Assembly: GCF_000935045.1 (NCBI RefSeq)
Contig: NZ_JYKS01000004.1
Location: 248,001 to 312,000, forward strand
From: Pseudomonas sp. 10-1B
GTDB lineage: Bacteria; Pseudomonadota; Gammaproteobacteria; Pseudomonadales; Pseudomonadaceae
Direction: 5' to 3'
Length of the DNA stretch: 64,000 bases
The position numbers and the translations under genes were made by a program. Below are positions 8,987 through 17,279 of the stretch, piece after piece (position 1 is the first letter of the stretch; the number at the start of each line of letters is the position of its first letter). The notes below the pieces were generated by a model that had not been told where the DNA came from, searched no databases, and worked only from the letters and a program-made list of their open reading frames with translations.

Positions 8987-9219
8987 GTGACACTTCCAAC
9001 CACGCAAGCCCCCAGTGTCACGACCGAGACCGGCCTCAGCATGCAAACGCGCCTGATCGCCTGGGTGGTCGCGGTGACCTTCTTCATGGAGAACCTTGAC
9101 GCAACGGTGATCGCGACCGCCCTGCCCACCATGGCCGCCTTTGGCGTCACGCCGTTCGACCTGAACGTGGGGATCACCGCCTACATTCTCGCCGTGGCGG
9201 TCTTCATCCCCCTTTCAAG
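8987..9219 (+). pseudogene. MFS (DHA2-type) transporter, 5' fragment
   Basis: The gene starts at a GTG (8987) with AAGGAT upstream and encodes the N-terminus and first two membrane segments of a 14-TM drug/H+ antiporter: M-E-N-L-D-A-T-V-I-A-T-A-L-P is the hallmark motif of helix 1. It is cut around 9219 at a short AAGCTGG overlap with IS5-like transposase sequence. Fewer than 80 residues remain, so it is not functional. Confidence 0.8.
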
Positions 9220-9840
9220 CTGGATAATCAGTATTACTTCGGTGCCAAAGCCCATATCGGTGTCGATGACGAGTCGGGCCTGGTGCACAGAGTGGTTGTC
9301 ACGGCGGCCAATATTGCGAACGTCACGCAAGTCGGCAAACTGCTGCACGGTGAGGAAGCCGTGGTCTGCGCTGATGCGGGTTACACCGGGGCCGAGAAGC
9401 GTGAAGAGCACGCGGGACGTGAGGTCATTTGGCAAATTGCAGCCCGACGCAGCACTTACAAAAGCATGGAAAACGCAGTGCCCTGTACAAAGCGATACGT
9501 AAGATCGAGAAGGCCAAGGCTCAGGTTCGAGCCAAGGTCGAGCACCCGTTCCGGGTGATCAAGCACCAGTTTGGCTATGAAAAAGTGCGTTTTCGGGGCT
9601 TGGTCAAAAACACCGTATAGATGGTGACGCTGTTCGCTCTGTCGAACCTGTGGATGGCACGTCGACATTTGTTGGCGAACGCAGGAGAGGTACGCGTGTA
9701 ATACAGAAAATGGCTGCTGCGCAGTGGCCGATGGGCCCGAAAAATCAAAGAGGATCGATCAAATCCTGGCGTGCGTCGTTTTTTGAAGTGCTGACCGCTC
9801 GATAGCCGGATAATATCCGGCTATTTCAGACCATCCCTAG
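9219..9840 (+). mobile_element. IS5-family remnant (3' half, frameshifted transposase)
   Basis: The sequence from 9219 encodes the C-terminal half of an IS5-type DDE transposase (Y-Y-F-G-A-K-A-H-I-G-V-D-D, V-C-A-D-A-G-Y-T-G-A, then [12 protein letters not shown]). A frameshift occurs near 9460. A stop after G-L-V-K-N-T-V (9618-9620) interrupts the final N-L-W-M-A-R-R-H segment, which ends at 9702. The tail to about 9840, ending CAGACCATCCCTAG, is likely the right end of the element. The left half, the 5' transposase codons and the left inverted repeat are missing. It is inactive. Confidence 0.75.
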
Positions 9841-9875
9841 TACAACTCGCTAACCGCCATATTCTAACTTGCTAA

Positions 9876-9905
9876 CAAAAAGCCCCGTGATGCATGCCGC
9901 GGGGT
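9876..9905 (-). terminator. Rho-independent terminator of the TetR gene
   Basis: Read on the minus strand, CCCCG...CGGGG pairs across a GC-containing loop and is followed by CTTTTTG. It lies 90-120 bases after the stop of the TetR gene at 9995 and is oriented to end that transcript. Confidence 0.65.
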
Positions 9906-9994
9906 ATTCCGCAAAAGTTACGACAGTTCGCCCCTCCGACAGGAAATGCCGGTTCGGGTATTCGATCTGCAAACGGCGTTGTACGAAGCCCCAG

Positions 9995-10597
9995 TCAGGC
10001 AACGGTCGCACTTATCGCACCATTGATAATACGGGTCAGCTGGTCAACCTCATCCCTAGGCGATGAAGCGGCCTCGCCGCGGTCCCAAAAGTGCGAGCCC
10101 TGCAGCATGCCAATGATTACCACAATTAAAAGATCGAAGCGGTGATTGAAAGTATGCCCCTTGGCAGGCTGACCGGCGATCACCGACTTCAGGCAGCGGG
10201 CATAATCCTCCACTAGGGATTTGATATGTTCTTGCTGCTCGGTAGAGAGATTGATCATCTCGCGATTGATCAGGATCATGCGCTTGCCCTCACGCTTCTG
10301 GAAATCCAGCGACGCTTGGACGAACAGCCGTATACGCTCATTACGAGTTTTGCCCTGCTTGACACTGGTGCGTGTATTGGCCAACAGGTCGTCCAGCGCT
10401 TCTTCCATCAGCTCGTAGAGCAGCGACTGTTTGTTCTCTATATGATTGTACAGGGACCCCGCTTGCATCCCGAGGCAGGATGCCAGGTCGCGCAGGCTGG
10501 TTGATTGATATCCCTTCTGGGTGAATAGTTCAAGCGCGGCTTGACGCACGCGCTCGTGTGTTTCAGCGTTGACATGCGATGAAGAGACTCGAGACAT
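9995..10597 (-). CDS. TetR-family regulator
   Basis: A 200-residue one-domain regulator. Residues 12-58 form the TetR helix-turn-helix (A-A-L-E-L-F-T-Q-K-G-Y-Q-S-T-S-L-R-D-L-A, then G-S-L-Y-N-H-I), and the rest is an all-helical ligand-binding domain. The ATG at 10597 is chosen because GGAG lies 7 bases upstream and the family begins here; the frame is open further upstream without signals. It resembles regulators of fatty-acid or acyl-CoA metabolism in Pseudomonas, but the ligand is unknown. It is co-oriented with, and about 110 bases downstream of, the pantothenate synthetase gene. Confidence 0.85.
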   Translation of the reverse strand: MSRVSSSHVNAETHERVRQAALELFTQKGYQSTSLRDLASCLGMQAGSLYNHIENKQSLLYELMEEALDDLLANTRTSVKQGKTRNERIRLFVQASLDFQKREGKRMILINREMINLSTEQQEHIKSLVEDYARCLKSVIAGQPAKGHTFNHRFDLLIVVIIGMLQGSHFWDRGEAASSPRDEVDQLTRIINGAISATVA

Positions 10598-10708
10598 TTG
10601 TTTTCTCCGCTCGCAGTTGGTTGTTGCATCTAGAGGCGTAGAGGGCCATACAAGCGACGGGCAAATCGCGCAGTAGATAGCGCCTGTAGTAGAGAATCCG
10701 ACTCCCAT

Positions 10709-11578
10709 TCAAGGGACAGCGACCGCTGGAACGTGAACATCGACCACAAGGTTGTCGATAAGCCGCGTCTTACCTAGACGAGCTGCGCCCAGAATCACCC
10801 AGTGGTCGTCATCGTGTGTCGCCGGTTCCAAGCTCTGCGCGTTTCTGACCTCCAGGTACTCAAGCTCGAACCCTGCTGCCTCTAACCGCTGTCGGCAACC
10901 ATTCAAGGAGGGACCGACCTCCTGCCCTAGCTTTAGCAATGAGGCTAGGTCCACCAGGCACTTGTGCAGCAACGGCGCCATCGAACGTTGCTCCTCACTC
11001 AGATAGCCATTTCGGGAAGAGAGTGCCAAGCCGTCCTGGGCACGAACTGTCGGCGCCCCCACGATCTGTGTCCCTATGTTGAGGTCTCGCACCATTGCAC
11101 GGATGACCGCTAACTGCTGGTAGTCCTTTTCACCAAAGATCGCCACGTCCGGCTGGACAACATTCAGCAGCTTGATGACCACCGTTGCCATGCCATCAAA
11201 ATGGCCAGGGCGCGAGGCGCCACACAACCCTTGAGAAACTCGCGGCACCCTGACGAGAGTGACATCCTGCATTCCATCCGGGTACATCTGTTCGACGGTG
11301 GGTGCAAACAGCACATCGCATCCTACAGCCGTCAAGCGTTCCTTGTCGGCTTGCAGCGTTCTGGGGTAATTGGCCAGATCTTCGCCAAGCCCGAACTGCA
11401 GGGGGTTGACGAAGATACTGACCACCACGACGTCGGCCTTCTGCTTGGCCAGCTCAACCAACGCGATATGCCCGTCGTGCAAGTTGCCCATGGTGGCCAC
11501 CAGCGCTATCGTGCTGTGTTCGGCACGCAGGTGCCCAAGGTGTGTGTGAAGCGCCTTGACCGTACCTATTGTCAGCAC
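10709..11578 (-). CDS. panC: Pantothenate synthetase (pantoate-beta-alanine ligase)
   Basis: The enzyme joins pantoate and beta-alanine with ATP to make pantothenate, the CoA precursor, in the cytosol. The 289-residue protein has the adenylate-forming motif T-M-G-N-L-H-D-G-H (residues 29-37), [16 protein letters not shown], and L-S-S-R-N-G-Y-L-S near the ATP site. The GTG at 11578 is chosen because it lies 4 bases after the stop of the peroxidase gene, has a GGGG ribosome site, and matches the family's usual start. A housekeeping panC normally sits with panB, which is absent here, so this is probably a second copy. A link to CoA demand in the acyl-CoA-based catabolism nearby is an inference. 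Confidence 0.88.
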   Translation of the reverse strand: MLTIGTVKALHTHLGHLRAEHSTIALVATMGNLHDGHIALVELAKQKADVVVVSIFVNPLQFGLGEDLANYPRTLQADKERLTAVGCDVLFAPTVEQMYPDGMQDVTLVRVPRVSQGLCGASRPGHFDGMATVVIKLLNVVQPDVAIFGEKDYQQLAVIRAMVRDLNIGTQIVGAPTVRAQDGLALSSRNGYLSEEQRSMAPLLHKCLVDLASLLKLGQEVGPSLNGCRQRLEAAGFELEYLEVRNAQSLEPATHDDDHWVILGAARLGKTRLIDNLVVDVHVPAVAVP

Positions 11579-11582
11579 AGAT

Positions 11583-12134
11583 TTATACCCCACTGGCCAA
11601 CTGAGCGTCGATTGCTTCGAGCAAGCGTGGGTCGTCAGCCGCCACATCGGGAGCGAAACGGGCGACAACCTTTCCCATCCGGTCTACTAGGAATTTCTCG
11701 AAATTCCACAGCACGTCCGTGCGGTTATCAGCCACGATGCCATAGCCCTTGAGCCGCTCCCTGAATGGGCCTTCACCAATCGTCTCGGGTTGCGCAGCCG
11801 TGAGCTCGGCGTATAGCGGGTGCCGATCTTCGCCGTTGACCGACAGCTTCGAGAACAGCGGGAATTGTATGCCGTAGTTCAACGAGCAGAACTCGGCGAT
11901 TTCGGTGTCGCTGCCGGGTTCCTGCTCCTTGAAATTGTTAGCTGGGAAACCCAACACCTGCAGCCCTTGGTCTTTCTTGCGCTGATAGAGTTTTTCCAAA
12001 CCTTCATACTGTGGGGTTAGCCCGCACTTCGAAGCCACATTGACCAGCAATAGAACTTTGCCGCGATAACGGCCAAGGGTGCTGGCTGTGCCATCGATCT
12101 GCTGCAAGGGAATATCGTAAATGGAATTGCTCAT
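11583..12134 (-). CDS. Glutathione peroxidase family protein (BtuE/Gpx-like)
   Basis: A thiol peroxidase of 183 residues that reduces hydroperoxides, most likely with thioredoxin as donor. The peroxidatic Cys37 lies in [10 protein letters not shown], and the Trp-Asn pair is in V-L-W-N-F-E-K-F. The usual F-P-C-N-Q-F motif reads [12 protein letters not shown], so the second Cys and the tetrad Gln are changed, as in a known sub-branch. There is no signal peptide, so it acts in the cytoplasm. It stands directly upstream of panC with a 4-base gap, so both are probably co-transcribed. Its relation to the catabolic genes is uncertain. Confidence 0.85.
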   Translation of the reverse strand: MSNSIYDIPLQQIDGTASTLGRYRGKVLLLVNVASKCGLTPQYEGLEKLYQRKKDQGLQVLGFPANNFKEQEPGSDTEIAEFCSLNYGIQFPLFSKLSVNGEDRHPLYAELTAAQPETIGEGPFRERLKGYGIVADNRTDVLWNFEKFLVDRMGKVVARFAPDVAADDPRLLEAIDAQLASGV

Positions 12135-12158
12135 GATTACTGCCCCTAAAGATTGAGT

Positions 12159-13361
12159 TCAACGGTGGGAAGAACTGGATTTCCAATACAGGTGAAGAAC
12201 TAGCCCCCCAGCGCTCCCTGACAACAGTGCAGACCAAAGGAACACCCAAGCGTAGCCGTAGCCTGCAGCAACCAGGCCCAGCGCCGGCCCAGCCACCCCG
12301 ACTGCGACGTCAAAAAACAATGAAAGTGCACTGAGCGCCAAGGTTCGGTTAGCCGCAGGGATCATCGCCAGAGTTTCCATGCCTAGCCCTGGATAGACCC
12401 ACGACACGCCGATGCCAGTGAGGGCGCCCCCTGCGATCACCAGTGCCGGTGACGGCGCCAGCCCGACCAGCAGCAGGCCGCTCGTCTGTACCAGCAGGCA
12501 GCCAGCAACCACCGTATAGCCGCGCAACCGGTGCAGAATGCCCGGCGATGCCAGCCGCGCCACGATGAAACCCGCACCAAACCCGCTCAGACAAAACGCC
12601 GCACCCTGCCAACCCAGGCTGTCGAAATACAGTGCTACAAATGCCATGAGCCCACCGTATCCAACCGAGCTGCACACGAGCACAATCCCATTGGGCAGCA
12701 CCGCCAGCAGTACCCGATGAAAGGCCAGCCTCACCCCAGCCACTACCGGCGCCGGGCGCTTGCCCAGGGCCATGAACACAAATACCAAGCCCAGCAGAGC
12801 ACTGCACAGCCCGACACTGGCAATGCCGAACGTATTGCCCAGTAACCTTCCCAACGGCGCGCCAACCGCCACACCGCCATAGGCCGCGATGCCGTTCCAA
12901 GACATCACCTTGGCGGTGCTAGGTACACCGTTCAGGCCAATCGCCCAGGTACAGCAGGGCGTGGAGATCATGGCGGTACACAGACCCAAGATGATCCTGC
13001 CCAGCACCAGAAGCACCAGGCACAGCGACACTGGAGCCAGCAGCGTAAGCGCAAGCCAGGTCGACAGACCGCTAGCGATCAGGCCGCCGAGCCCGCAGAG
13101 CACCGAGCACCTGGCCCCAAAGCGGTCTGCCACGCTGCCAGCCAGCGGCCGTGCGAGCAATGTCGCTACGTACTGCACACCGATCACCGCGCCAGCCAGC
13201 ACCGCGCCCAAGCCGAGGTCATGCAGCACGAAGCCCGGCAGCACCGCCAGCGGCAAGCCGCTGCATATGTACCCGATGAAGTTGAAGCAGATGATCGAAA
13301 GGATCTGCGCATTGGGATGCGCCGGCCTACTGACCGCTGTAGTATCCCAGCGCAACCACAT
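12159..13361 (-). CDS. MFS transporter (YhhS/arabinose-exporter type)
   Basis: A 400-residue inner-membrane protein with about 12 predicted hydrophobic helices. The sequence N-F-I-G-Y-I-C-S-G-L-P-L-A-V-L-P-G near the N-terminus and L-A-R-P-L-A-G-S-V-A-D-R-F-G-A-R (motif A) fit the YhhS/YfcJ group of exporters. The ATG at 13361 lies inside the end of the upstream Cache gene (35-base overlap), suggesting translational coupling. The very short N-terminus before helix 1 is slightly unusual, so the true start is not certain. The substrate is unknown; it sits 24 bases upstream of the peroxidase gene on the same strand. Confidence 0.82.
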   Translation of the reverse strand: MWLRWDTTAVSRPAHPNAQILSIICFNFIGYICSGLPLAVLPGFVLHDLGLGAVLAGAVIGVQYVATLLARPLAGSVADRFGARCSVLCGLGGLIASGLSTWLALTLLAPVSLCLVLLVLGRIILGLCTAMISTPCCTWAIGLNGVPSTAKVMSWNGIAAYGGVAVGAPLGRLLGNTFGIASVGLCSALLGLVFVFMALGKRPAPVVAGVRLAFHRVLLAVLPNGIVLVCSSVGYGGLMAFVALYFDSLGWQGAAFCLSGFGAGFIVARLASPGILHRLRGYTVVAGCLLVQTSGLLLVGLAPSPALVIAGGALTGIGVSWVYPGLGMETLAMIPAANRTLALSALSLFFDVAVGVAGPALGLVAAGYGYAWVFLWSALLSGSAGGLVLHLYWKSSSSHR

Positions 13362-14193
13362 ACCCGTTTACCCGCTGCAATAAGGTTTTCTTGAACTCGT
13401 TCTGCCCAGTGATGGGGTTGCGCCACAGGTAGTCGAGTTCACCGGTTTCATGCTGTTGCATTTGCCGCAACATAGCCTCGCCAATCGGCTGGCCATCGGT
13501 GGAACGCAGCGACTTGAAATCCGTACCGATCAGGCGCGGCAGGAAGCCGTGGGCAACGAAGCGCTGGCTCTTGATGTCCACCACGAAGGCATACAGGTCA
13601 TCCTGGGTGAGCTCTTTGTCGTGCTGGTTGATGAGGGCAAAGGCCGCGTTTGGGTCCTTGTGCACTTGGTCCACGACCCGCTGCAGCAGTTCACGGGCCC
13701 GTTCAGGGCTGGAGCGCGGCATGTAATAGCCCACGGAGATCACCCGCTCGCCCACCCGTTGATAGAACACGCGCTTGCGCTCTACCTTGGCATGTTGCCA
13801 GTTCCACCAGCGATACTCGGCGCTGCGCACGGTGCCATCAGCGGGCTGCTCCATAGCTTGGCGAAACGCGGCCTTGAGGTCGTCGTCCAGCACGCTCACC
13901 ACCGGTTTGCCGACCAGCGACACCGATGGCCCGCCGCTGGCCAGCATCACCCCAGAGGTATCGACCACGTAGATATACAACTCGCCATCGACGAACGCAC
14001 CCTGGCGGCTGAACTCGGCCAGGGCGTTATCGCCGCTGGCCTGGTAACGGGCCACCGCCTTCGCCAGCAGTGCACGAGCGCGCTGGCTTTCAGCATCGTA
14101 GACGTCACTCGACGGCGGCTGCGCCATGGCGAACAAGCAAGCAAGACACAAGCAAACACCTGTGAACGCTCGATAAAGGCTCATTGTTTTCAT
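13327..14193 (-). CDS. Periplasmic tandem Cache-domain protein
   Basis: A 288-residue secreted protein. Residues 1-24 are a signal peptide ending in L-F-A-M-A-Q. Two single-Cache_2-like repeats follow: the first contains G-E-L-Y-I-Y-V-V-D-T-S-G-V, and the second D-D-L-Y-A-F-V-V-D-I-K-S-Q-R-F with G-Y-V-V-A-L-G-Y-Y at its end. Each carries the short helix rich in A-x-x-x-I/A-x-x-x before the sheet. It has no transmembrane or kinase domain after the Cache units, so it is a free periplasmic binding protein rather than a chemoreceptor. It may sense a small organic acid. An ATG 9 bases downstream (14184) is an alternative start. Confidence 0.78.
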   Translation of the reverse strand: MKTMSLYRAFTGVCLCLACLFAMAQPPSSDVYDAESQRARALLAKAVARYQASGDNALAEFSRQGAFVDGELYIYVVDTSGVMLASGGPSVSLVGKPVVSVLDDDLKAAFRQAMEQPADGTVRSAEYRWWNWQHAKVERKRVFYQRVGERVISVGYYMPRSSPERARELLQRVVDQVHKDPNAAFALINQHDKELTQDDLYAFVVDIKSQRFVAHGFLPRLIGTDFKSLRSTDGQPIGEAMLRQMQQHETGELDYLWRNPITGQNEFKKTLLQRVNGYVVALGYYSGQ

Positions 14194-14242
14194 TTCTCCG
14201 GTGACTTTACGGGTAGCACTGCCACGCCCTGCCCGTCGGCGC

Positions 14243-15373
14243 CTACAGCGTGCGACCGATAATCTCTTTCATGATTTCCGAGGTACCGCCGTAGATCCTC
14301 GCAACACGCGCATCGACCCAGGCCCGGCTGATCTTGTACTCGCTCATGAACCCATAGCCGCCGTGCAGTTGCAGGAACTCGTCAAGTAGCTTGCCCTGCA
14401 TCTCCGAGCCCAGCAGCTTGGCCATGGCCGCCACATCCGCGGGCAGCTCGCCGCGCATGACCTTGGCCAGGCAATCATCGACAAATACTCTCAGCATGGT
14501 GAACTGCGCCTTTGCTTCGGCGAGCTTGAAGCGGGTGTTCTGGAAATCCAGCACCGGCTTGCCGAATACCTTCCGCTCGCGGGTGTATTCGATGGTCTCT
14601 TCCAGTAGCGTCTGGATCGACTGTGCGGCGCGGATCGCGATGATCAGGCGCTCCCACGCCAATTGGTGAGTCAGGTACTTGAAGCCCTGCCCCTCCTCGC
14701 CGAGCCGGTTGCCGGCAGGCACCCGCACATCGTCGAAGAACAATTCGGCGGTGTCCTGGCCCTTCAGGCCGATCTTTTCCAGCAACCGCCCCTTGGAGAA
14801 CCCCTGGCGCTCTTCTTCGACGCAAATCAGGGTGAGCTCTTTGGCGCTGAGGTCGAGCTTGGTTGCGGTCACCATCAGGCCGGCATTGCCCCCGTTGGTG
14901 ATGAAGGTCTTCTGCCCGGAAATGATGTAATCATCGCCCTCCCGGCGCGCCAAGGTCCGCATCGAGCGCAGGTCGCTGCCGATACCCGGCTCGCTCATGG
15001 CGATCACGCCAATCAGCTCGCCGCTGACCATCCGGGGCAGCCAGCGCTGTTTCTGCTCTTCGCTGCCGTAGGCGACAATGTAAGGGGCAACGATCTCTGA
15101 GTGGGTAGTAAACCCTACCGCGGTGGCATTGGCCCGCGCCAGCTCCTCGATCATCACGGCCGAGTGGCCAAAGTCCCCGCCAGGCCCGCCGTACTCCTCG
15201 GGCACGGTAGAACACAAAAGTCCGGTCTCCCCCGCCTTGAGCCAGAGCTCCTTGGGCACTATGCCGTTCTTTTCCCACTCATGCAGGTAGGGCACGATCT
15301 CGCGATCGACGAACCGGCGCGCTTGTTCGCGGAACATGTTGTGGTCTTCACGGAAAACGCCACGCATCTTCAA
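14243..15373 (-). CDS. Acyl-CoA dehydrogenase
   Basis: A 376-residue FAD enzyme that introduces the alpha-beta double bond into an acyl-CoA. N-terminal helical domain 1-120, beta domain with I-A-M-S-E-P-G-I-G-S-D-L (residues 124-135), and C-terminal helical domain ending in I-Y-G-G-T-S-E-I-M-K-E. The position that is the catalytic Glu in medium-chain enzymes is Gly in Y-G-G-T. The base is therefore probably Glu241 in W-E-R-L, as in isovaleryl-CoA and long-chain types. It ends the leftward run of acyl-CoA genes, 35 bases after the enoyl-CoA hydratase gene. The substrate is probably a branched or ring-derived acyl-CoA. Confidence 0.88.
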   Translation of the reverse strand: MKMRGVFREDHNMFREQARRFVDREIVPYLHEWEKNGIVPKELWLKAGETGLLCSTVPEEYGGPGGDFGHSAVMIEELARANATAVGFTTHSEIVAPYIVAYGSEEQKQRWLPRMVSGELIGVIAMSEPGIGSDLRSMRTLARREGDDYIISGQKTFITNGGNAGLMVTATKLDLSAKELTLICVEEERQGFSKGRLLEKIGLKGQDTAELFFDDVRVPAGNRLGEEGQGFKYLTHQLAWERLIIAIRAAQSIQTLLEETIEYTRERKVFGKPVLDFQNTRFKLAEAKAQFTMLRVFVDDCLAKVMRGELPADVAAMAKLLGSEMQGKLLDEFLQLHGGYGFMSEYKISRAWVDARVARIYGGTSEIMKEIIGRTL

Positions 15374-15408
15374 TACTCCAAAATTCCGTCGGTTGTGCCT
15401 TTATGCGG

Positions 15409-16209
15409 TCACCGGTCGAGGTAGTCGGGATTTCGCTTTTCGACAAACGCCGAAACGGCTTCTTGATGGTCTTCAGTGTGGTGGGCCAGCGATTGATAAG
15501 CCGCCGACAGCTCGAGCAGTGAGTCCAGGCGCATGTGCTGCCCTTCGCGCAGCAAGCGCTTGCACAGGCGCAGCGAGTGCCCCGGGTTGCTGGCGATGCG
15601 CTCGGCCAACGAACGCGCTTCAGCCATCAGCGTCTCGTGTGTGCACACCTGCTCCACCAGCCCCCATTCCAGGGCTTTGACCGCATTGATGGTGTCGCCG
15701 GTAAAGGACATCAGGCTCGCCTTGGGAACGCCGATGATCCGCGGCAGCAACCAGGCGCCGCCATCGCCCGGCACGATACCCAGGCGTACGAAGCTCTCGG
15801 CGAATACCGCCGAGGTGGATGCCAGGCGGATGTCGCACATGCAGGCAAGGTCCAGGCCCGCGCCAATCGCGGGCCCGTTGACGGCGGCGATAACCGGAAT
15901 GTCCAGGTCGTACAGCGCCAGCGGAATGCGCTGGATGCCGTCACGGTAGGTGTTGCGCAGCTCATAGGGCGAGCCTGCAAAGATGCCGGCACGCTCGTGC
16001 ATATCCTTGACATTGCCGCCGGCGCAAAAGGCGCTGCCATTGCCGGTCAGCACCATGACCCTGGCGGACTTGTCGCGGCGCAATGCGGCGCACAGATCGA
16101 CAAACTCCTGGATCTGCTCCGGTGTGGTCAGGGCATTGCGGGTGTCCGGGTGGTTCATGCGCACAGTGACGATACCGCCCTCGCGCTCGATCTGAAGAAA
16201 AGGGTTCAT
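15409..16209 (-). CDS. Enoyl-CoA hydratase/isomerase family protein
   Basis: A 266-residue crotonase-fold enzyme. The oxyanion-hole segments are A-F-C-A-G-G-N-V-K-D and G-P-A-I-G-A-G-L-D-L-A. The first catalytic Glu of classical hydratases is Asp here (G-A-G-L-D), while the second acidic position is kept as Glu in F-A-E-S-F. Activity may therefore be an isomerase, a hydratase with altered substrate, or a C-C hydrolase. The ATG at 16209 overlaps the stop of the preceding acyl-CoA dehydrogenase gene (ATGA), which fixes the start although the frame is open for another 100 codons upstream. The overlap shows translational coupling within the acyl-CoA operon. Confidence 0.85.
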   Translation of the reverse strand: MNPFLQIEREGGIVTVRMNHPDTRNALTTPEQIQEFVDLCAALRRDKSARVMVLTGNGSAFCAGGNVKDMHERAGIFAGSPYELRNTYRDGIQRIPLALYDLDIPVIAAVNGPAIGAGLDLACMCDIRLASTSAVFAESFVRLGIVPGDGGAWLLPRIIGVPKASLMSFTGDTINAVKALEWGLVEQVCTHETLMAEARSLAERIASNPGHSLRLCKRLLREGQHMRLDSLLELSAAYQSLAHHTEDHQEAVSAFVEKRNPDYLDR

Positions 16210-17279
16210 AGTCGATTGCTCGCAAGGCCGGTCAAGGGTTGCTCGCTGTGGTGGGTCAACAACGGCCAGTACCCGTCGCTGCCACCCTGGCAGATTTGTG
16301 CGCCCAGGCGTTGGCTCCAGAGGCTGGCCGAGCCAAACTCGCTGCGCCATGCCCACAGCCTTCGGCTGAGCAGATGAAGGGGGTATTCCTCGGTAAAGCC
16401 GATGGCGCCGTGTACCGAATGGGCGATGCTGGCGCCGACACTCGCGGCGTCGGCGGTACTGATTTTCGCTACGGCGATGGTCAATGCCGCGAGCCCGTCG
16501 TCGGACTCGCAAAAGGCCGCTTCAGCGGCAATGCTGGCAGCGGCCGTCTGCTCGGCCAGTACCGCCAGCTGTTGCTGGATCGCCTGGAACGACCCGATGG
16601 CCTTGCCGAACTGCTTGCGCTCTCGCGCATAGTTGGCGGTCATGTCCAGCAACGCATGCAGCGCCCCGGCGGTCTGCGCCGAGCGCAGCATCGCGCCCCC
16701 AAGCTCCAGGACATCGACACCGAGCCCGTCTGGCAGGTGTGCGTGGGCAACTACCCGCGCACCGCGGAAGACCAGATCATCGCGCGGTTCTCCCGCCACG
16801 TTGAGGCTGGGGGTGAGTTCGCAGGCCGTGCTGCGTTGCAGCAACACCACCTGCGGTGTACCTGCATCGGTCGTGGCGACGGTCACCACGGCATCTACAT
16901 TGCGCCCCCAGGGTACGGCGCGGGCGGTGCCGCTGACGTGTCCATCGGTCAGGGTCAAATCGGCATGGGCGGCGATGCTCAAGGCGCCCTCGCGCCCTTC
17001 AAGGCCGGCCTTGCTCAGCAGCCAGTTGGCCAGCAAGGCCTCGCCCAGCGGGGCCGGCACCGAATAGCGCCCGGCGGCGCGGACCATCACATAGATATCC
17101 GCCCAGCTGGCGCCCGCGCCGCCCAGCGCTTCGGCGGTGCCCGCTAGGGTAAAGCCTGACTCATCGAGCGCAGACCACAGCTCGGCTGGCCACTCGCCGC
17201 CCTCGCAGCCAAGCACATAGGCCGGGGTGGCCAGGTCGGCAAACAGGCGTTCGATCATCGTCTCAAATAGTTCGCGCAT
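16206..17279 (-). CDS. Acyl-CoA dehydrogenase, divergent small subunit of a probable heteromer
   Basis: A 357-residue acyl-CoA dehydrogenase-fold protein with a weak middle domain and a recognisable C-terminal domain (Y-A-R-E-R-K-Q-F-G-K-A-I-G-S-F-Q-A-I-Q-Q, H-G-A-I-G-F-T-E-E-Y-P-L-H). It lacks the clear Y-x-G-T-x-E-I end of self-sufficient enzymes. It begins exactly where its neighbour (17279-18427) ends. In steroid catabolism, such adjacent, unequal pairs (ChsE1-ChsE2 and FadE28-FadE29) form alpha2beta2 heterotetramers in which each subunit supplies part of the FAD and substrate site. I infer the same arrangement here, acting on a side-chain or ring-derived acyl-CoA. Confidence 0.83.
   Translation of the reverse strand: MRELFETMIERLFADLATPAYVLGCEGGEWPAELWSALDESGFTLAGTAEALGGAGASWADIYVMVRAAGRYSVPAPLGEALLANWLLSKAGLEGREGALSIAAHADLTLTDGHVSGTARAVPWGRNVDAVVTVATTDAGTPQVVLLQRSTACELTPSLNVAGEPRDDLVFRGARVVAHAHLPDGLGVDVLELGGAMLRSAQTAGALHALLDMTANYARERKQFGKAIGSFQAIQQQLAVLAEQTAAASIAAEAAFCESDDGLAALTIAVAKISTADAASVGASIAHSVHGAIGFTEEYPLHLLSRRLWAWRSEFGSASLWSQRLGAQICQGGSDGYWPLLTHHSEQPLTGLASNRL

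Noticed and set aside
16210..16512. N-terminal extension of the enoyl-CoA hydratase-like gene to 367 residues
   Set aside because: The added residues lie inside the acyl-CoA dehydrogenase gene in another frame, and the ATG at 16209 overlaps its stop as in a coupled operon.
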